A stretch of DNA of 64,000 bases. Origin: Brachionus manjavacas (taxonomy: Eukaryota; Rotifera; Eurotatoria; Ploima; Brachionidae). Every line of letters starts with the position of its first letter. Within the stretch, counting starts at the first letter, position 1. The position numbers and the translations under genes were made by a program. The notes under the pieces are model-generated. The model had not been told where the DNA came from. It saw only the letters and a list, made by a program, of their open reading frames with translations, and did no database searches. Below are positions 45,702 to 56,850 of the stretch, piece after piece. The stretch lies in NCBI GenBank assembly GCA_019054805.1, contig JAHQIY010000007.1, positions 3,167,501 to 3,231,500 on the forward strand, in the 5' to 3' direction.

Positions 45702-47136
45702 ATGGCGGATAAGGCTTTTAATGAGTGTAATAAAGATCACATTTTATTATCCACCACCACCATCACGACTAGCAATATCAATACGAATCGCTCGGGCTAT
45801 AAAATTAATGATGATAATAATACTAAAAATGATAATATCAAATTGAATTTCACTTTTGGTGAAACTAAAAAAGATGATTTTGATGCAACAAGCCAATTTG
45901 CAGCCCATGGCCCCAAGTACGGATTTTTAAACACCTATGCCAAAAGCGACAATTCAGCCTCTCAATCAAATTTTCCCAAATCGAACAGTTTCTGGGACAA
46001 TCAGTACGACTGGAATGCTAATCAAAAATATGCTTACCAGCCGGGCTATGGCGACTCCTTCTACCCCAATTACCCAGCAGCGAACAATTCCTACAATACT
46101 CAGTCGAAGCCTTACTCAAACTCGCCCAACTTCAGTCCATACTACGAAAATACCAGTTATTTCATGGACCAGACAAACTACAATTACTCATTCCAGACGA
46201 GCTTAAACAAAGATTATACAAATAAAAATTTAAACAATTGCATGTACCAGAACCAGAATTATGGCACTTTTAATTTTGCCCAAAATCAACATTATGGAAA
46301 TCTTAACCAAATGAACTCTGGATGGGAAATTCCGAAGGAGCAAATTTCAAACACATTCACCAATTCAGACATTTTGATGGGGACAAGCTACGAGTTGGAA
46401 ACGAGCAAAAAATTGGATCCGGTGGCTGGTAATTTTTTGCCCGAGCCCAACCGCGACTTGGACGCCAAAGGAAAGAGCTCCAATGGTCTTGGAGTTATTT
46501 CACCGTCATCTAGTTCGTCAACTGGTCAATCTTATTTGTCAAATAGCTTGGAGAGTGAGCAGACAGATAGTGACAATTCAGAAGACGACGAAAACGATTT
46601 GGATGAATCAAGCTCTAATCAAAATAATCTATCAGCTCCTTGGATTCAGCCAGGTAGTTTAAAATAATTAGCTATTAAAAGTTAACTGAGGATTTAATCC
46701 TAAAGGAGAACGATCTCTGTACAAAAGAAAGCATAGACAGGTCTACTCACGGCATCAGACTTTTGAGCTGGAAAAAGAGTATTGTTATAGTAAATATTTG
46801 ACTAGAAAGAGGCGAGTTGAAATAGCCGGAAGCATAAAATTGACTGAAAGACAGGTTAAAATTTGGTTCCAGAACAGAAGAATGAAAGAGAAGAGAGAAG
46901 TTGGAAAGCAAAGTCACATGATTGGAAGTATTGGAGTGCCAAATGGTTATGCCAGTCCGCAATTCAGTAATTCCTACATGAAAAAATCAAATAAATCATA
47001 TTGTTCGGTTTCGTCTAATTCACCATCTTCGTCGCTTTGTTCCACTTCTGTAGGCACTTCATCTTCGGCCACTTCTTCTCTTTTAGTTCTTTCCAATCAA
47101 AACAATAATTTATCTTCAAATTTAGCTATAAATTAA
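45702..47136 (+). CDS. Hox homeodomain protein, MedPost-like (median/posterior mix)
   Basis: Two exons, 45702-46653 and 46706-47136, with a 52-nt GT-AG intron in phase 1, giving 460 residues. The N-terminal 300 residues are Asn/Tyr/Ser/Gln-rich. A PBX-contact motif remnant APWIQP has W314, ten residues before the homeodomain (324-383), with the intron between them as in typical Hox genes. The homeodomain runs [20 protein letters not shown] to [20 protein letters not shown] and has W48, F49, Q50, N51 and M54 intact. [19 protein letters not shown] is median-like, while V45 and the PWI motif point posterior, and E56 recalls Cdx. This mixture is what was named MedPost in rotifers and chaetognaths; Abd-B/Post or Cdx are alternatives. 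A DNA-binding patterning transcription factor is certain. Confidence 0.9.
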
Positions 47137-47271
47137 CTTTATTGTCAAAATTTAATTGGTTTGCCTTTTTTTTTTATAATTTTTAAAAACTTCATGAGCC
47201 TTTTAAGTTTTTTTTTGCTTTTAAATTTTTTTTTTTAAAATAATTCTAATTTGTCAATTTATTTTTATTTT

Positions 47272-47277
47272 AATAAA
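47272..47277 (+). terminator. poly(A) signal AATAAA of the Hox gene
   Basis: First AATAAA after the Hox stop, 135 bp downstream. Confidence 0.4.
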
Positions 47278-47484
47278 TTTGAGGAAAAAAAGTCTATTCA
47301 AAGTTTTATAAAAAAAATTTGCTATTTCCTTTCCGATTTAGATCACTTTACCTTCTATTTAGAATTATATTTACAAAAATAATGGGTGAAGTAGAAAAAA
47401 TATAAAAAGGGAAAAAAACAGGTAATTGATTTAACTCATTTTAAGATGAAAAAAACATTAATTAAAAAAATTTAAATAATTAAA

Positions 47485-47757
47485 ATGAGGCGAAAATTAA
47501 TTCAAGAACTTAGCAATCAAATAAACCTTAGGAAATTTATTTCTTCTTCATTTGACGAAGCCTCCGATCATTCAAATCAAAATAATTGTCCTTTGTGCCA
47601 TACTAATAGTACTCATCTGATGAAAGTACGATATATGAAATGCAAATGTTTAATATTAGCTATACCTATAAAATTGTTAAATTTGGGTATCCAATTTGGT
47701 ACAGTTAACTTAAACGACAAATTTCACTCGAAAACATTTATGTTTACTAGCGACTAG
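47485..47757 (+). CDS. hypothetical 90-residue Cys-rich frame
   Basis: The ATG-initiated frame has C-P-L-C-H at about residue 35 and C-K-C about 19 residues later (NCPLCHTNSTHLMKVRYMKC), a possible zinc-binding pattern. The rest is not distinctive. The frame lies 350 bp 3' of the Hox stop on the same strand. It could be the N-terminal zinc domain of a decayed transposase (FLYWCH/MULE-type) or an exon of an unknown gene. I cannot name it. Confidence 0.3.
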   Translation: MRRKLIQELSNQINLRKFISSSFDEASDHSNQNNCPLCHTNSTHLMKVRYMKCKCLILAIPIKLLNLGIQFGTVNLNDKFHSKTFMFTSD

Positions 47758-47970
47758 CTTAAAAGCTGATCCTTGCTTACAGTATTAAATAAAGAATTAA
47801 TAAAGAAACTAAAAATATTTCTGATTTTTTTTAAATTAAAAAATTGGGATTTTGAATATATGTTTTATTCAAATGCTAATATCTTTTTTTCTCTTTAATT
47901 AAATTAAAATTTTGCTCTATGTTTTTTAATCTTTTTAAATGTTTCGTTCTATTTTTCTCTAAAATAAAAA

Positions 47971-48090
47971 AATAATTTAAAAATTGAAAACATCGATGAA
48001 GAGTCAATAAAAAGGTTTGAGTTTGATTTGCCAGGCGACATTGCTGAAAATCGATTAAGGAAAAAAAAAACATTTCAGTCTCTTAATTAA
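47971..48090 (+). CDS. orphan coding-like segment, unknown
   Basis: The frame reads ENIDEESIKRFEFDLPGDIA, then ENRLRKKKTFQSLN and stop. Its acidic/basic composition with Pro and Gly differs from chance frames here. No start or partner exon was identified. It may be a terminal exon, perhaps joined to 47485-47757 by unseen splicing, or pseudogene debris. Confidence 0.2.
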   Translation, partial: NNLKIENIDEESIKRFEFDLPGDIAENRLRKKKTFQSLN

Positions 48091-50049
48091 ACTCGGACAC
48101 AAATATTAAGTTTTTTTAATTTTTTGAAAAAAAATCTAAAACAATGACTAAAGCAATAACTAAGAAAAAAAGATAAATTTTTAATTTTATTAATCTAAAT
48201 ATAGAAGAAAAAAATTTAAATTTTAGAGTTAAAAAATATTAGTTAGTTTTGTAAAATATCAATATTTTTAAAATAAACATGCCACTAAAAAAGAAAAGAA
48301 AAGTATCAAGGTAAATCATCAGGCTTTTCTATGGAAGACCGATTAACACTCCATTTATTCAAAATAAGTTGAAATTTCAAAATAAATCTCTAAATAATAA
48401 GAAAAATTTAGCATTGAAATGTTTAAATTTAAATATTAAATTGTTTTTTCTTCAAAATATTTAAAAAACTAAGTTGACGTTATTGAAACTTGAAAGCTCA
48501 AATGTAGAAAACTTCAAGATTGATTTTTTATTCACAAAACTTTTAGTTAATCTGGAATAAAAATATCACAATGCTTCTAAATTGGTTCAATTAGATTCCC
48601 ACTATTCTTTAAAATTATAAATTAAATTTCTTGAAGCATTTTTAGCAACTGAATTTTAAGATTTTAGTCGAATTACGATAAAAAAATAGAAATCTTTTTG
48701 AATTTAAAAAAAAATTCTTTTGAAGTGTTTTGAAAAGGTGCTTTCAAATATTTAAATGGTGATTCATTATTCATTGATAATGATGTTAATTATTTCTAGA
48801 TAGAGATAATGGTTTATAAAGCTCATCAAAATTAAGAATTTTTAAGGTTTTGAGAATTCTAGAGATCTTAAAACTTGGCTTTAGTTTAAAAATTTGTTTT
48901 AATAAGGCTAATTTGTTTCAAAATTATAAGTAATTTCAGACTGAAAACAAGTTTATAATTCGAGGCACCGATTGCTCATATTGTACATATGATATTAAAG
49001 TTCAAAAAAGATTTTTTGTTATTTTGAATACCATGTGTAACTTTTAGAAATTTTTATTTTTTGGCAATTTTGATTTTCTATTTTTTTAGTTTCACTCTTT
49101 ATATTTGTTTGTAATCTTCGACTCTTGTTAATATTCAAGATAAACTCACTTAGAAAAGTTATCTTAGAAAGCATCTAACATTTTTTTGAATTGACAAGGA
49201 ATCAATGTTCTTCTCATAAAACTCGTGTTTATTCATTTTTTACGATTAAAATAAAGCATTGTAAAAAAACCTATTGAATAATTTGATAACTGAATTGTAA
49301 CAAAATAAATTTATTTAAATACATTCTATTCCATTTAATAGTTTTAATCATTTATAAAAATCAACAAAATGGTCATTTTTTATTCTTATTCTTATTGTTA
49401 CTTTTTAATTTTATTTTTATGTATTTTTTATTCCCAAAATACGCTTACAAAGAAATAAAATTAAATAAATGAATCATGTTGCATCCATACTTGCGGATTT
49501 CTCATCTTCAATTTTTTTCTCATTTAAAAAAATATTACAATTTTTTCAAGTCTTTAATAATGAAAAAAATATCAGTAGAAGTGACTCAATCAAATTTAAA
49601 AATTATTAAAAAAAATCTTCGAAAATCTCCAAATATTGTCTCAGAGGAATCATTTTCCCGTTGTTCTATCGAAATACGTGATTATATCGTATTTTATAAA
49701 TGTTTATTAAAGAATTTTGAAAAAACTTTCTCATATTAATATTTTAACAGGGAAAATGAAAAAAAAAACTGCCATTTCACAAACTTAATAAATAAAGTAG
49801 AAGTTAAGTGATCACTTAAAATAATTAAAATAAAGAATAGATTGAAAACAAAACAATAAAACTGAACTTTAAATTTTGATTGTTTGGTGAAGATTGTGAT
49901 TGGTATCACCCGAGCTCTTCTATCAACTTCTGGTGTTTTGTTTTTTTCTGCATTTAACTTTTTTAATCAGGTTTCCGTCATATCAGATTTAATGGGTTTA
50001 AGTGGTGGCACAATCTGTAAAACAATGAACATTTTCTGAGTCTTTATGC
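48091..50049. other. gene-free A+T-rich sequence
   Basis: No supported gene. The 87-codon frame at 49476-49739 (+) has an internal ATG at 49560 but no motif. Confidence 0.4.
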
Positions 50050-50390
50050 AGATCTAAAAAGGTGTGCGATTTCTTTTCTGATATCTCTAAGGCATTTGGT
50101 AAGATTTGGCATGAAGGTCTCTTCTATAAACTTATTAAAGCTCAAATACTTGACTATCTTATCCCTTGGACTCGCTCATTCTTGTCTCACAGATCTTTCA
50201 AGGTAAAAATTAATGACTTCACATAAATTTTTGTTCAATTAGAGCAGGCGTTCCAAAAGGCTCAGTAATAATCCCCTTACTCTTCAGCATTTATATAATA
50301 TGATGTTCCCAAATCTTACCTTTCGAACAAAAATACTCACTCTTTTTTGCTGATTTATTTTTTATATTCAAAAGATAGTTTATGAAAAGG
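50050..50390 (+). mobile_element. LINE reverse-transcriptase fragment (jockey-like)
   Basis: The plus-strand reading, with several stops, is VCDFFSDISKAFGKIWHEGL, FYKLIKAQILDYLIPWTRSF, LSHRSFKVKIND, then QAFQKAQ (GVPQGS block) and FSIYI-like and FFADLFFIF pieces. It is the palm domain of a jockey/CR1-type LINE: FLDISKAFDKVWHEGLLYKL, SFLSxRxFxVKI, FADD. It is badly eroded. Confidence 0.75.
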
Positions 50391-50392
50391 AA

Positions 50393-50480
50393 ATGTTCCA
50401 GGACAGCTCCGAATGTCATAGCCTTCTTTTCAGCCCTCTTGTTAGCAATTTTAATTTTAAAAAATTTAGATTAATTTAAA
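50393..50480 (+). mobile_element. LINE 3'UTR-like repeat, second copy
   Basis: TCCAGGACAGCTCCGAATGT to TTTTCAGCCCTCTTGTTAGC, then AAATTTAGATTA, is the counterpart of 26780-26860. It directly follows the RT fragment. Confidence 0.5.
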
Positions 50481-50559
50481 AAAAAGAAAAGGAATCAGGA
50501 ATGTTTTTTGTATATAATTTGTGTTTACATTTTTAAGCAAATTTAGCTATGTTCTTGGC

Positions 50560-50700
50560 AGGTAAGGTCCTTTTTGCTGATGATTCGATTACTTTCTTCA
50601 TATTCATAAAGACAGGAGGAATTGAAAGAGAGCTAATAGGATTGTTTCGGAGTATCAAAGAGGCTTCGATATTCCAAATTTATCTAAATTATTTAAGTAA
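50560..50700 (+). mobile_element. second RT fragment with FADD motif
   Basis: An open frame reads GKVLFADDSITFFIFIKTGG, then IERELIGLFRSIKEASI. FADD is the catalytic pair of LINE reverse transcriptases. It comes after a first FAD-containing fragment at about 50345, so two truncated copies lie in tandem. Confidence 0.6.
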
Positions 50701-50785
50701 AAGTTTCTAAAAAGTAAAAGTAAAAGGATTAAATAAAAATCTTCCTCTCTCGATTGTTGTAATTATAATCAAATATTGAGAATTT

Positions 50786-50969
50786 TGGCTGTCCCTAAAA
50801 AACGGAATTCGGAAACCGGAAATTTTTTTTGAATTTTAAATACAGTTTAAAATTATCTTTATAGTAAATGAATTAAAATTTTAAGTTTCAATTTTCTTCA
50901 CAACTAAAGCCATATTTATAGCAGAACCACGACTTCTGGGAACCATTTCCACTTTTTGAGGGACAGCCA
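50786..50969. mobile_element. 184-bp MITE with target duplication
   Basis: Terminal inverted repeats TGGCTGTCCCTAAAAAACGG (left) and TGGCTGTCCCTCAAAAAGTG (reverse complement of right). AGAATTT directly abuts both ends (50779-50785 and 50970-50976); a 7-8 bp duplication is closest to hAT-type insertion. The interior is A+T-rich and non-coding. Confidence 0.75.
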
Positions 50970-50976
50970 AGAATTT

Positions 50977-52191
50977 TAGTTTAGCAAACTTTTTTAGACC
51001 TTCTACTGGTTTTTATTTAACTAATCAATTAATTATCACTATAAAACAATTTCGTTCACATTTTTGAACATCTTTGAGTAGCAGGAACATCTGAGCAAAA
51101 GTAAAATAATCATCAAAGATGAAGTAAAATGAGCTGAATAATTATTTTTTATTTATCATTATTTAATTTATAGTTTTAAATTCTGAATTTTTTAAGAAAT
51201 AATTTTCAAATCTTATGTAAAAATTTTATTTTTTATAAGTTATTCAATCAAACTCATCCATGTTTTAGTGCATGTTTCAAATTTTATCTAACAAGAAAAA
51301 GAAATTTTTTTTGATAATTTCATTAGAAAATTTAATATTAAATTTAATACACAATATAAGAAAATCAAATTATTTTGGGATTTTTATTTGAATTTAGGCT
51401 TAAATAGTAAGATATTTAATTTTTGTAAATAATTGAAATCTTTTACTTTTTATGAGAATAAACAAAAAAAACTATAAAAATTAAGAAAATATGATTTTCC
51501 TGATTTATGGTATTGCGATCGACTCGTTTTTTTTTATTTCCGTAAAGGGAAATTAAGTACAGAATGAGTAAAGTTCAAAATTTTTTAAAAAATATTTCCA
51601 GACACTTTTTTTTATAAATAGGGTTAATTTATTTTTAGAAATTGTCATCAATATTTAATTGACTAATTAAAAGCGAACCGTTTTCTTATTCAAAAATATA
51701 TTTTTTAGTGATTGATTTTGGAAAATGTTTTGAGTCTTAATGATTTACAAATTTGTCCATAAAATCGCATCTAAGCGATAAATTTTTCAAGCTCAATAAA
51801 TCATTTAAGCCGATTTGCATTAAAAAGAAATAGAAATCGCTTAATTTCTCTTCTTAATGTACCTGTAGAGATCATTAGTTCTCTGAATTTTATTTTAAAA
51901 TCAGAACAGCAAAATTCAAAGCAAATATTTATTTAGCAAATCGAGAGAATAAAACTAATGAGTTACTAATAATTTTTGATTATTTTTCAATAATAAAAAA
52001 TAGGATAAAATGTATGAGCATTGAATAGAAAATTTTAACAGCAAATTATTCTAAAAAAAGATAAAGAGATATGAAAAAAATCAATTCTTATTGTCTAAAA
52101 AAAAATATTAACAAGAATAATTAATCAAATAGAAAATCCATTGAGTAAAATTTAGTTTTTATTAATTTTTAACACAAATAAATAAATTTAA
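50977..52191. other. gene-free A+T-rich sequence
   Basis: Nothing supported. Confidence 0.4.
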
Positions 52192-53154
52192 ATTTGGTTT
52201 AATTTTTTGTGTTTGAATTACAAAATGTATCCAATGTTGAAATAACATTGAAAAAGTGCTATGTTTCAAATATTTTTTTCAGTTTCAAATAAAAAAATAA
52301 TTTTTAAGTTAATGTTGCAAGCATGAAAAACTTGGTGTTTTTTTTATGAATTTTGACTTTAGATTTGTGATATGATGATCCTTAAGATAATATTTGTAGT
52401 TTAAAAAACTATCTAAGCTCTGTTTTCAATTCTTTATCAATTGAGTATTTGTTAAAAAGCACCAATCGAAAGTAAATTATCACTCATGTCAAAACTATGG
52501 TTCACCTGCTACTGGAACGATTCCTGTTCTCAGGTTTTATGAAATATTAGTTCACCTAATTTAAAACAGCTAATGTAATCATAAAAAATAAGATAGAAAA
52601 GATAATTACATAGAAAATTTAAAGTTGGGCGTAGTATGAAAATTTTGCGAAATAGATGAATCTATGTTCTCCAAAGTCAAACTCTTAAAGGATGAACAAT
52701 TTATTTTGATTTTCTTTAATTTTTATTATTTATGCTGAAAAACAAAGATTTAAGAAGAGAGCGCATTTAGGTATTTGGGATTATGGAAAGAGTAATACCA
52801 AGTGAACCAGACCATAGCTAATGCTATTTCTAAAGCTCCTCAAAAAAAAACCTAAAAATCCATTTAACTAATTTTTATATCAGTTTTGAGAATAAGGCAT
52901 TCTATTAAATTTTGAGCTTTATTCTAATTCTATTTTGAACAAAAAAATTGGGTGAACCAATTGTTCACAAAACCTGAGAACAAAATATTTCGGATATTAA
53001 GTTTAATTTCAAATATGAAAATGCTTGCAATATCAACTTAAGATTATTTTTTTATTTGAGACTGAAAAAATAATTTGAAACATCGCACTTTTTCAATGTT
53101 ATTTCAACATTGGATACATTTTGTAATTCAAACCCAAAAAATTAAACCAATTTT
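52192..53154. mobile_element. ~963-bp foldback element with ~140-bp inverted arms
   Basis: The left arm, 52192-52330 (TTTGAATTACAAAATGTATC, CAATGTTGAAATAACATTGA), is about 90% the reverse complement of 53018-53154 by eye. The interior lacks a coding frame and contains a second inverted-repeat element (52526-52981). A diverged single arm lies at 18487-18640. No clear target duplication was found. Confidence 0.75.
52526..52981. mobile_element. 456-bp inverted-repeat element nested in the foldback
   Basis: The left end GTTCTCAGGTTTTATGAAAT, then ATTAGTTCACCTAATTT, is matched by the reverse complement of the right end (GTTCTCAGGTTTTGTGAACA, ATTGGTTCACCCAATTT). A further CTATGGT-GGTTCAC pair (about 52496 and inverted at about 52802) crosses the left boundary, so the nesting history is complex. 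Confidence 0.6.
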
Positions 53155-55189
53155 TCTTTGATTTAAAATAAAATTAAATGTGAATAAAAAATTTATTCAA
53201 AAAATTTCTTATTTTCCAAAATAGAAACGTAGAAGTAGATATTTTGAAAAATATTTAGAAAAATATGCATACAGATTTTTGCTATCTTCAATTGTAAGTG
53301 ATATTGGTTCTTTTGCAGCTAAAGCCAGAATGTAAAATCACAAGGATCTATCTTTCTAATTGATTACTGCTGCTCGAGAAGGAAAAAACCTTTAAAATTA
53401 CCGTAAATAAATTTGTTAAATGTACCTCAAACAGAAGAAAGTATTAATTGAGTCGAAAATTTTTTTTAAATTTCAGTTAATTTAAACTTAAAAAAAAAAA
53501 TTATTTTGATGTAAGATTAGAGTAAATGAATAAATGAAATCAAATAAAAATATTTTTTTTTTTACATTGCGTAATTTTTTTTTTTAATAATTTTTATAAT
53601 AAGTAATATAAATTTTATCTCTTTATTGAATTTTTGTAAAATATATTTATTATACTTTTTAAAAATGTACTTAGATCATCTTAAAATTAAATCAAATTGA
53701 AAGTGCTTACGTATTTTGAATTTGAAAATTACACACAAAAGTTTTTGCGTTCTTATTTGAAACTATCCTCGAAATTGAAATTAAAAAAAATTTAAAATTT
53801 CACGCAATTCTTACTGATAAAAAATTACGAATCAGCCTTAGACTTGAAATTTTTAATTAAATTAAATTTTAACTCTATGCACTAATTAAAAATTTGCCTA
53901 TCTTTCTGGTTCTTTTAGAGTTCTTTCTTGAAATTAAATTAACATTATTTGATAACAACTATTAGATTCTAAGATAAAAAGATAAAGAGTTCACCAAATC
54001 GATTGATTTTTTTGATAAAAATTTACAAATTGATGAGAAATTGTTTTTCAATATTTGGTTAAAGGCAAGAGTTAATCAAAAAAGCAAGACGATTTTTCGA
54101 TACTGCTGAGCGCATCATTGATTCACACTATCTTATGACGAAATCCTTAAAATAAAATGGATAGAAGAAAGAAAACTTTGGAGCTCGAACTATTTGCAGA
54201 AGCATCATGGAATTCGTTTCTGGAAACCAAGGATATAAGTAAATCTAACAAAAAAGCTATTTTTAAAGTCAAAATCGTTTGATTCAAAACCAATTTCTGA
54301 ATCCTCAATTTAAGTAATTGAAAAATCCTTTTTTTAATCCATGTCTTTATTTGATACCTTTGACTTTTATTAGTTAATGATTAGAGTAATTATTTTAGAG
54401 AATTTTCGATTTGTTTTTATAAATAAGTGCTGATGATCTCTGGGAATTATTATTAATTTTATTACTTCTTAAAATAAATTTAATAGATGAACAAAGAAAA
54501 ATTAGAAAAACGATTTTATTTTATTTTTAATATTTGGAAGAAATTTCGAAAAAGAAAAAAAAATTAAGTTTAAAGGTTTAAAAAAGATTTGTTGTCTGTT
54601 TCTTAAATTAATCACTAGATAAAATAATATTTCAATGAAAATCGCTTATTCTCGAAAATTTTTTAAAAAATTGGTTCTGTAAATTTTACCAGCTTAAGCA
54701 TGCTTCGTTTGGATAGGTTAAATTTCTACTAATACTCTTTAGCTATGCTTTTATGCCTGCTTAAGCTGGATGTAGGTGAAAAATTTAATAAATCATTTGC
54801 CAAAAGAGTTTTACTCAACATCATTTAAATTTTATTAAATAAACAATTAAAGTCCTCTTTTTATATTCTTATTATGAGCAGATCTTAAATATCAATCCAA
54901 AATAATCACAGTGAGAACAAATAATCCAAAAGATAAAATTAAGAAATTTGAAAAGATCAAGAATAAAAATAGGGAGAATACACTTATTTTTTTGACCCAG
55001 GTAAAAAATAATAGATTTCTATTAATTTTTGAAATAAAGCTAGCTGAAAGAATTAAATTAAATTATAGTAAAGAACACTTTTGCTAAAACATGACATTTT
55101 GACATATTCGAAAGAGTAAATTTAATTAAATTAAATCAATTTCTAGAACTAATTAAAGTAGATTTGAGCAATTTTAATTTTAGTAGTAG
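53155..55189. other. gene-free sequence with a possible decayed coding patch
   Basis: 54060-54240 is less A+T-rich and in pieces reads KARRFFDTAERIIDSHYLMT and, after a frame change, KWIEERKLWSSNYLQKHHGI. It looks like eroded transposon coding sequence I cannot assign. Confidence 0.3.
54689..54769. repeat. 81-bp stem-loop with 15-bp arms
   Basis: CCAGCTTAAGCATGC at 54689 and GCCTGCTTAAGCTGG ending at 54769 are inverted repeats with one mismatch, around a 51-bp loop. It may be a very small MITE. Confidence 0.5.
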
Positions 55190-56850
55190 TAGTTTTTACT
55201 GTAGCTGGCTAGCAAGCGAGTGTGCTGATAAGGCACACTATGACAGCTGATGTGATTGATTGCTGCTCATCCGGCAATCAATGCCTGCTTTAAAGCTGTT
55301 AACATTGAGGGCTTCAACTAATTGATTTGGCAGTGAGTTCCATATGTTAGCGGCTCTGTTGAAAAAAAATTTATCTCTATGTTGGAGCCTTGAAATTTCT
55401 TTGTGATATTTGAAGCAGTGACCTCTTCCTTGGATTTTGGTGATTGTTGCTTTTTTCAACCAATTATATTCCAAGCATGAACTTGTATAATTGAATTAGA
55501 TCACCTCTTTTTCTTCTTTCCATCAGTCAGGAATGTTCAAAGCCTTCAATATGCTTTCATTTTTCAATTTGATTTCTTCAATTTGATTTCTTGACAAATC
55601 CATGCTGTTCTTAAGATATAATATTGTGCTTATAAAGATAGTCTTCCATTTTGGTTCTTATTATGCTTTCCATAATTTTGCACGGAATTGAAGTTAAAGA
55701 CACAGGACCATAATTGCTGGCCGTTGATTTATCACCTTTTTTAAACAATGAGTAATATTTGCTGATCTGAATTGTATTGGAAGCCGACTATTAGATAAAG
55801 ACTTTCTGAAAATTAAATTTAAAGGAACAGTAAAGGCTTTTGCACAGTTTTTAGCAATAGCGGATGAAGCTTGTCTACACCACATGATTTATTCTGATTT
55901 AGGTCTTGTAATTTATTATAAACCACTTCATAACTAATATCATTTGGTTCAATGTCAATATGTTCTGAACAGTTTTCATTTAGTTCAGCTACAAAAGGTG
56001 GAAACTCCCCATCTTGTTCAAAAACGAAAACATCTTGAAAATATTTATTTAGTAGATTTGATGTCTTTTTCGGTTCTTGCGTTAATTCATTATTTGACTT
56101 CTTTAATGCTTTGTTCAGCGTCGTGCCACTAAAGTCCCAAGTCAACTCCGCGACATGACATACGAAGACAGGTGCCTAAAACTGAACTTAACAACTCTGG
56201 AGGAGAGGAGAGCCAGGGGTGATTTGATAGAAATGTTCAAAATTCAGAAAGGACTTGACACTGTCGAATGGCACTCCTCTCTACAAGTTGGACCGCCCAG
56301 AAGCGGGCATCGAGGCCACATCAGACCAGAGCTAGTGAAGGACTGTTTAATAAGACGTAACGCTTTCCGCAACAGGGTAGCACGAATGTGGAACAAGCTA
56401 CCCGATTTAGTCATTGATGCACCAAGTGTCAACTCTTTCAAGAAGAGGATTGACGACCAAAGAACAGGCTGCTCATACTACTTTGATTGATTCTCTGATT
56501 ACTTGTTGATCATTTAGATATTTGTATAATAATTTTGGATTCTTCTTAGCTTTTTCCACTAATTTTTGTTCATAAGTTAGTCTGGCTCTTTTTATTTCCG
56601 AAGAAACTAATTAACAGATACGTTTGTAATCATTATAAAGATTCAGATCCTTCCAGTTACATGAACAGTTCCTGTATCTAAGATTTTTTTTATTCCTAAT
56701 TAAGATCTTAAGATCATCTTTTATCCAAGGTTTTGAGATTCTTCTCTTTTTAGAGCCATCCGTGACTGGAATGAATCGATTACTAGCTTCGCTTACATAG
56801 AAAATAAACTCATTGTACATTTCCTGAATTTTTAAAACCTCAAATAAGTG
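55190..56850 (-). mobile_element. decayed LINE, same family as 35.4 kb, interrupted by another LINE
   Basis: Read leftward on the minus strand: FIPVTDGSKKRRISKPWIKD and EIKRARLTYEQKLVEKAKKN, PKLLYKYLNDQQVIRES (56820-56490, endonuclease-RT linker); then KALKKSNNELTQEPKKTSNL, LNKYFQDVF, KLQDLNQNKSCGVDKLHPLL (56110-55830, RT start); PLNLIFRKSLSNSRLP and a KKVINQRPA piece in a shifted frame; finally ISRLQHRDKFFFNRAANIWN, SLPNQLVEALNVNSFKAGID (55474-55238). It ends in a TAG/ACT tail at about 55180-55195. The middle of the RT is deleted and frames are broken. Confidence 0.85.
56113..56490 (+). mobile_element. LINE 3' fragment nested in the opposite-strand LINE
   Basis: An intact plus-strand frame of about 120 codons: QRRATKVPSQLRDMTYEDRC, LKLNLTTLEERRARGDLIEM, FKIQKGLDTVEW, then NAFRNRVARMWNKLPDLVID, APSVNSFKKRIDD and stop. 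It is the RT C-terminal region of a LINE (QRRATK, RRxRGDLIEMFKI, WNxLP, APSVNSFK). It has no stops and higher G+C than its host, so it is younger. It splits the minus-strand element between RES and KALKKS. Confidence 0.85.

Noticed and set aside
45937-46206. 89-codon alternative frame inside Hox exon 1
   Set aside because: Thr/Ser/Pro-rich shadow frame of the low-complexity Hox N-terminus.
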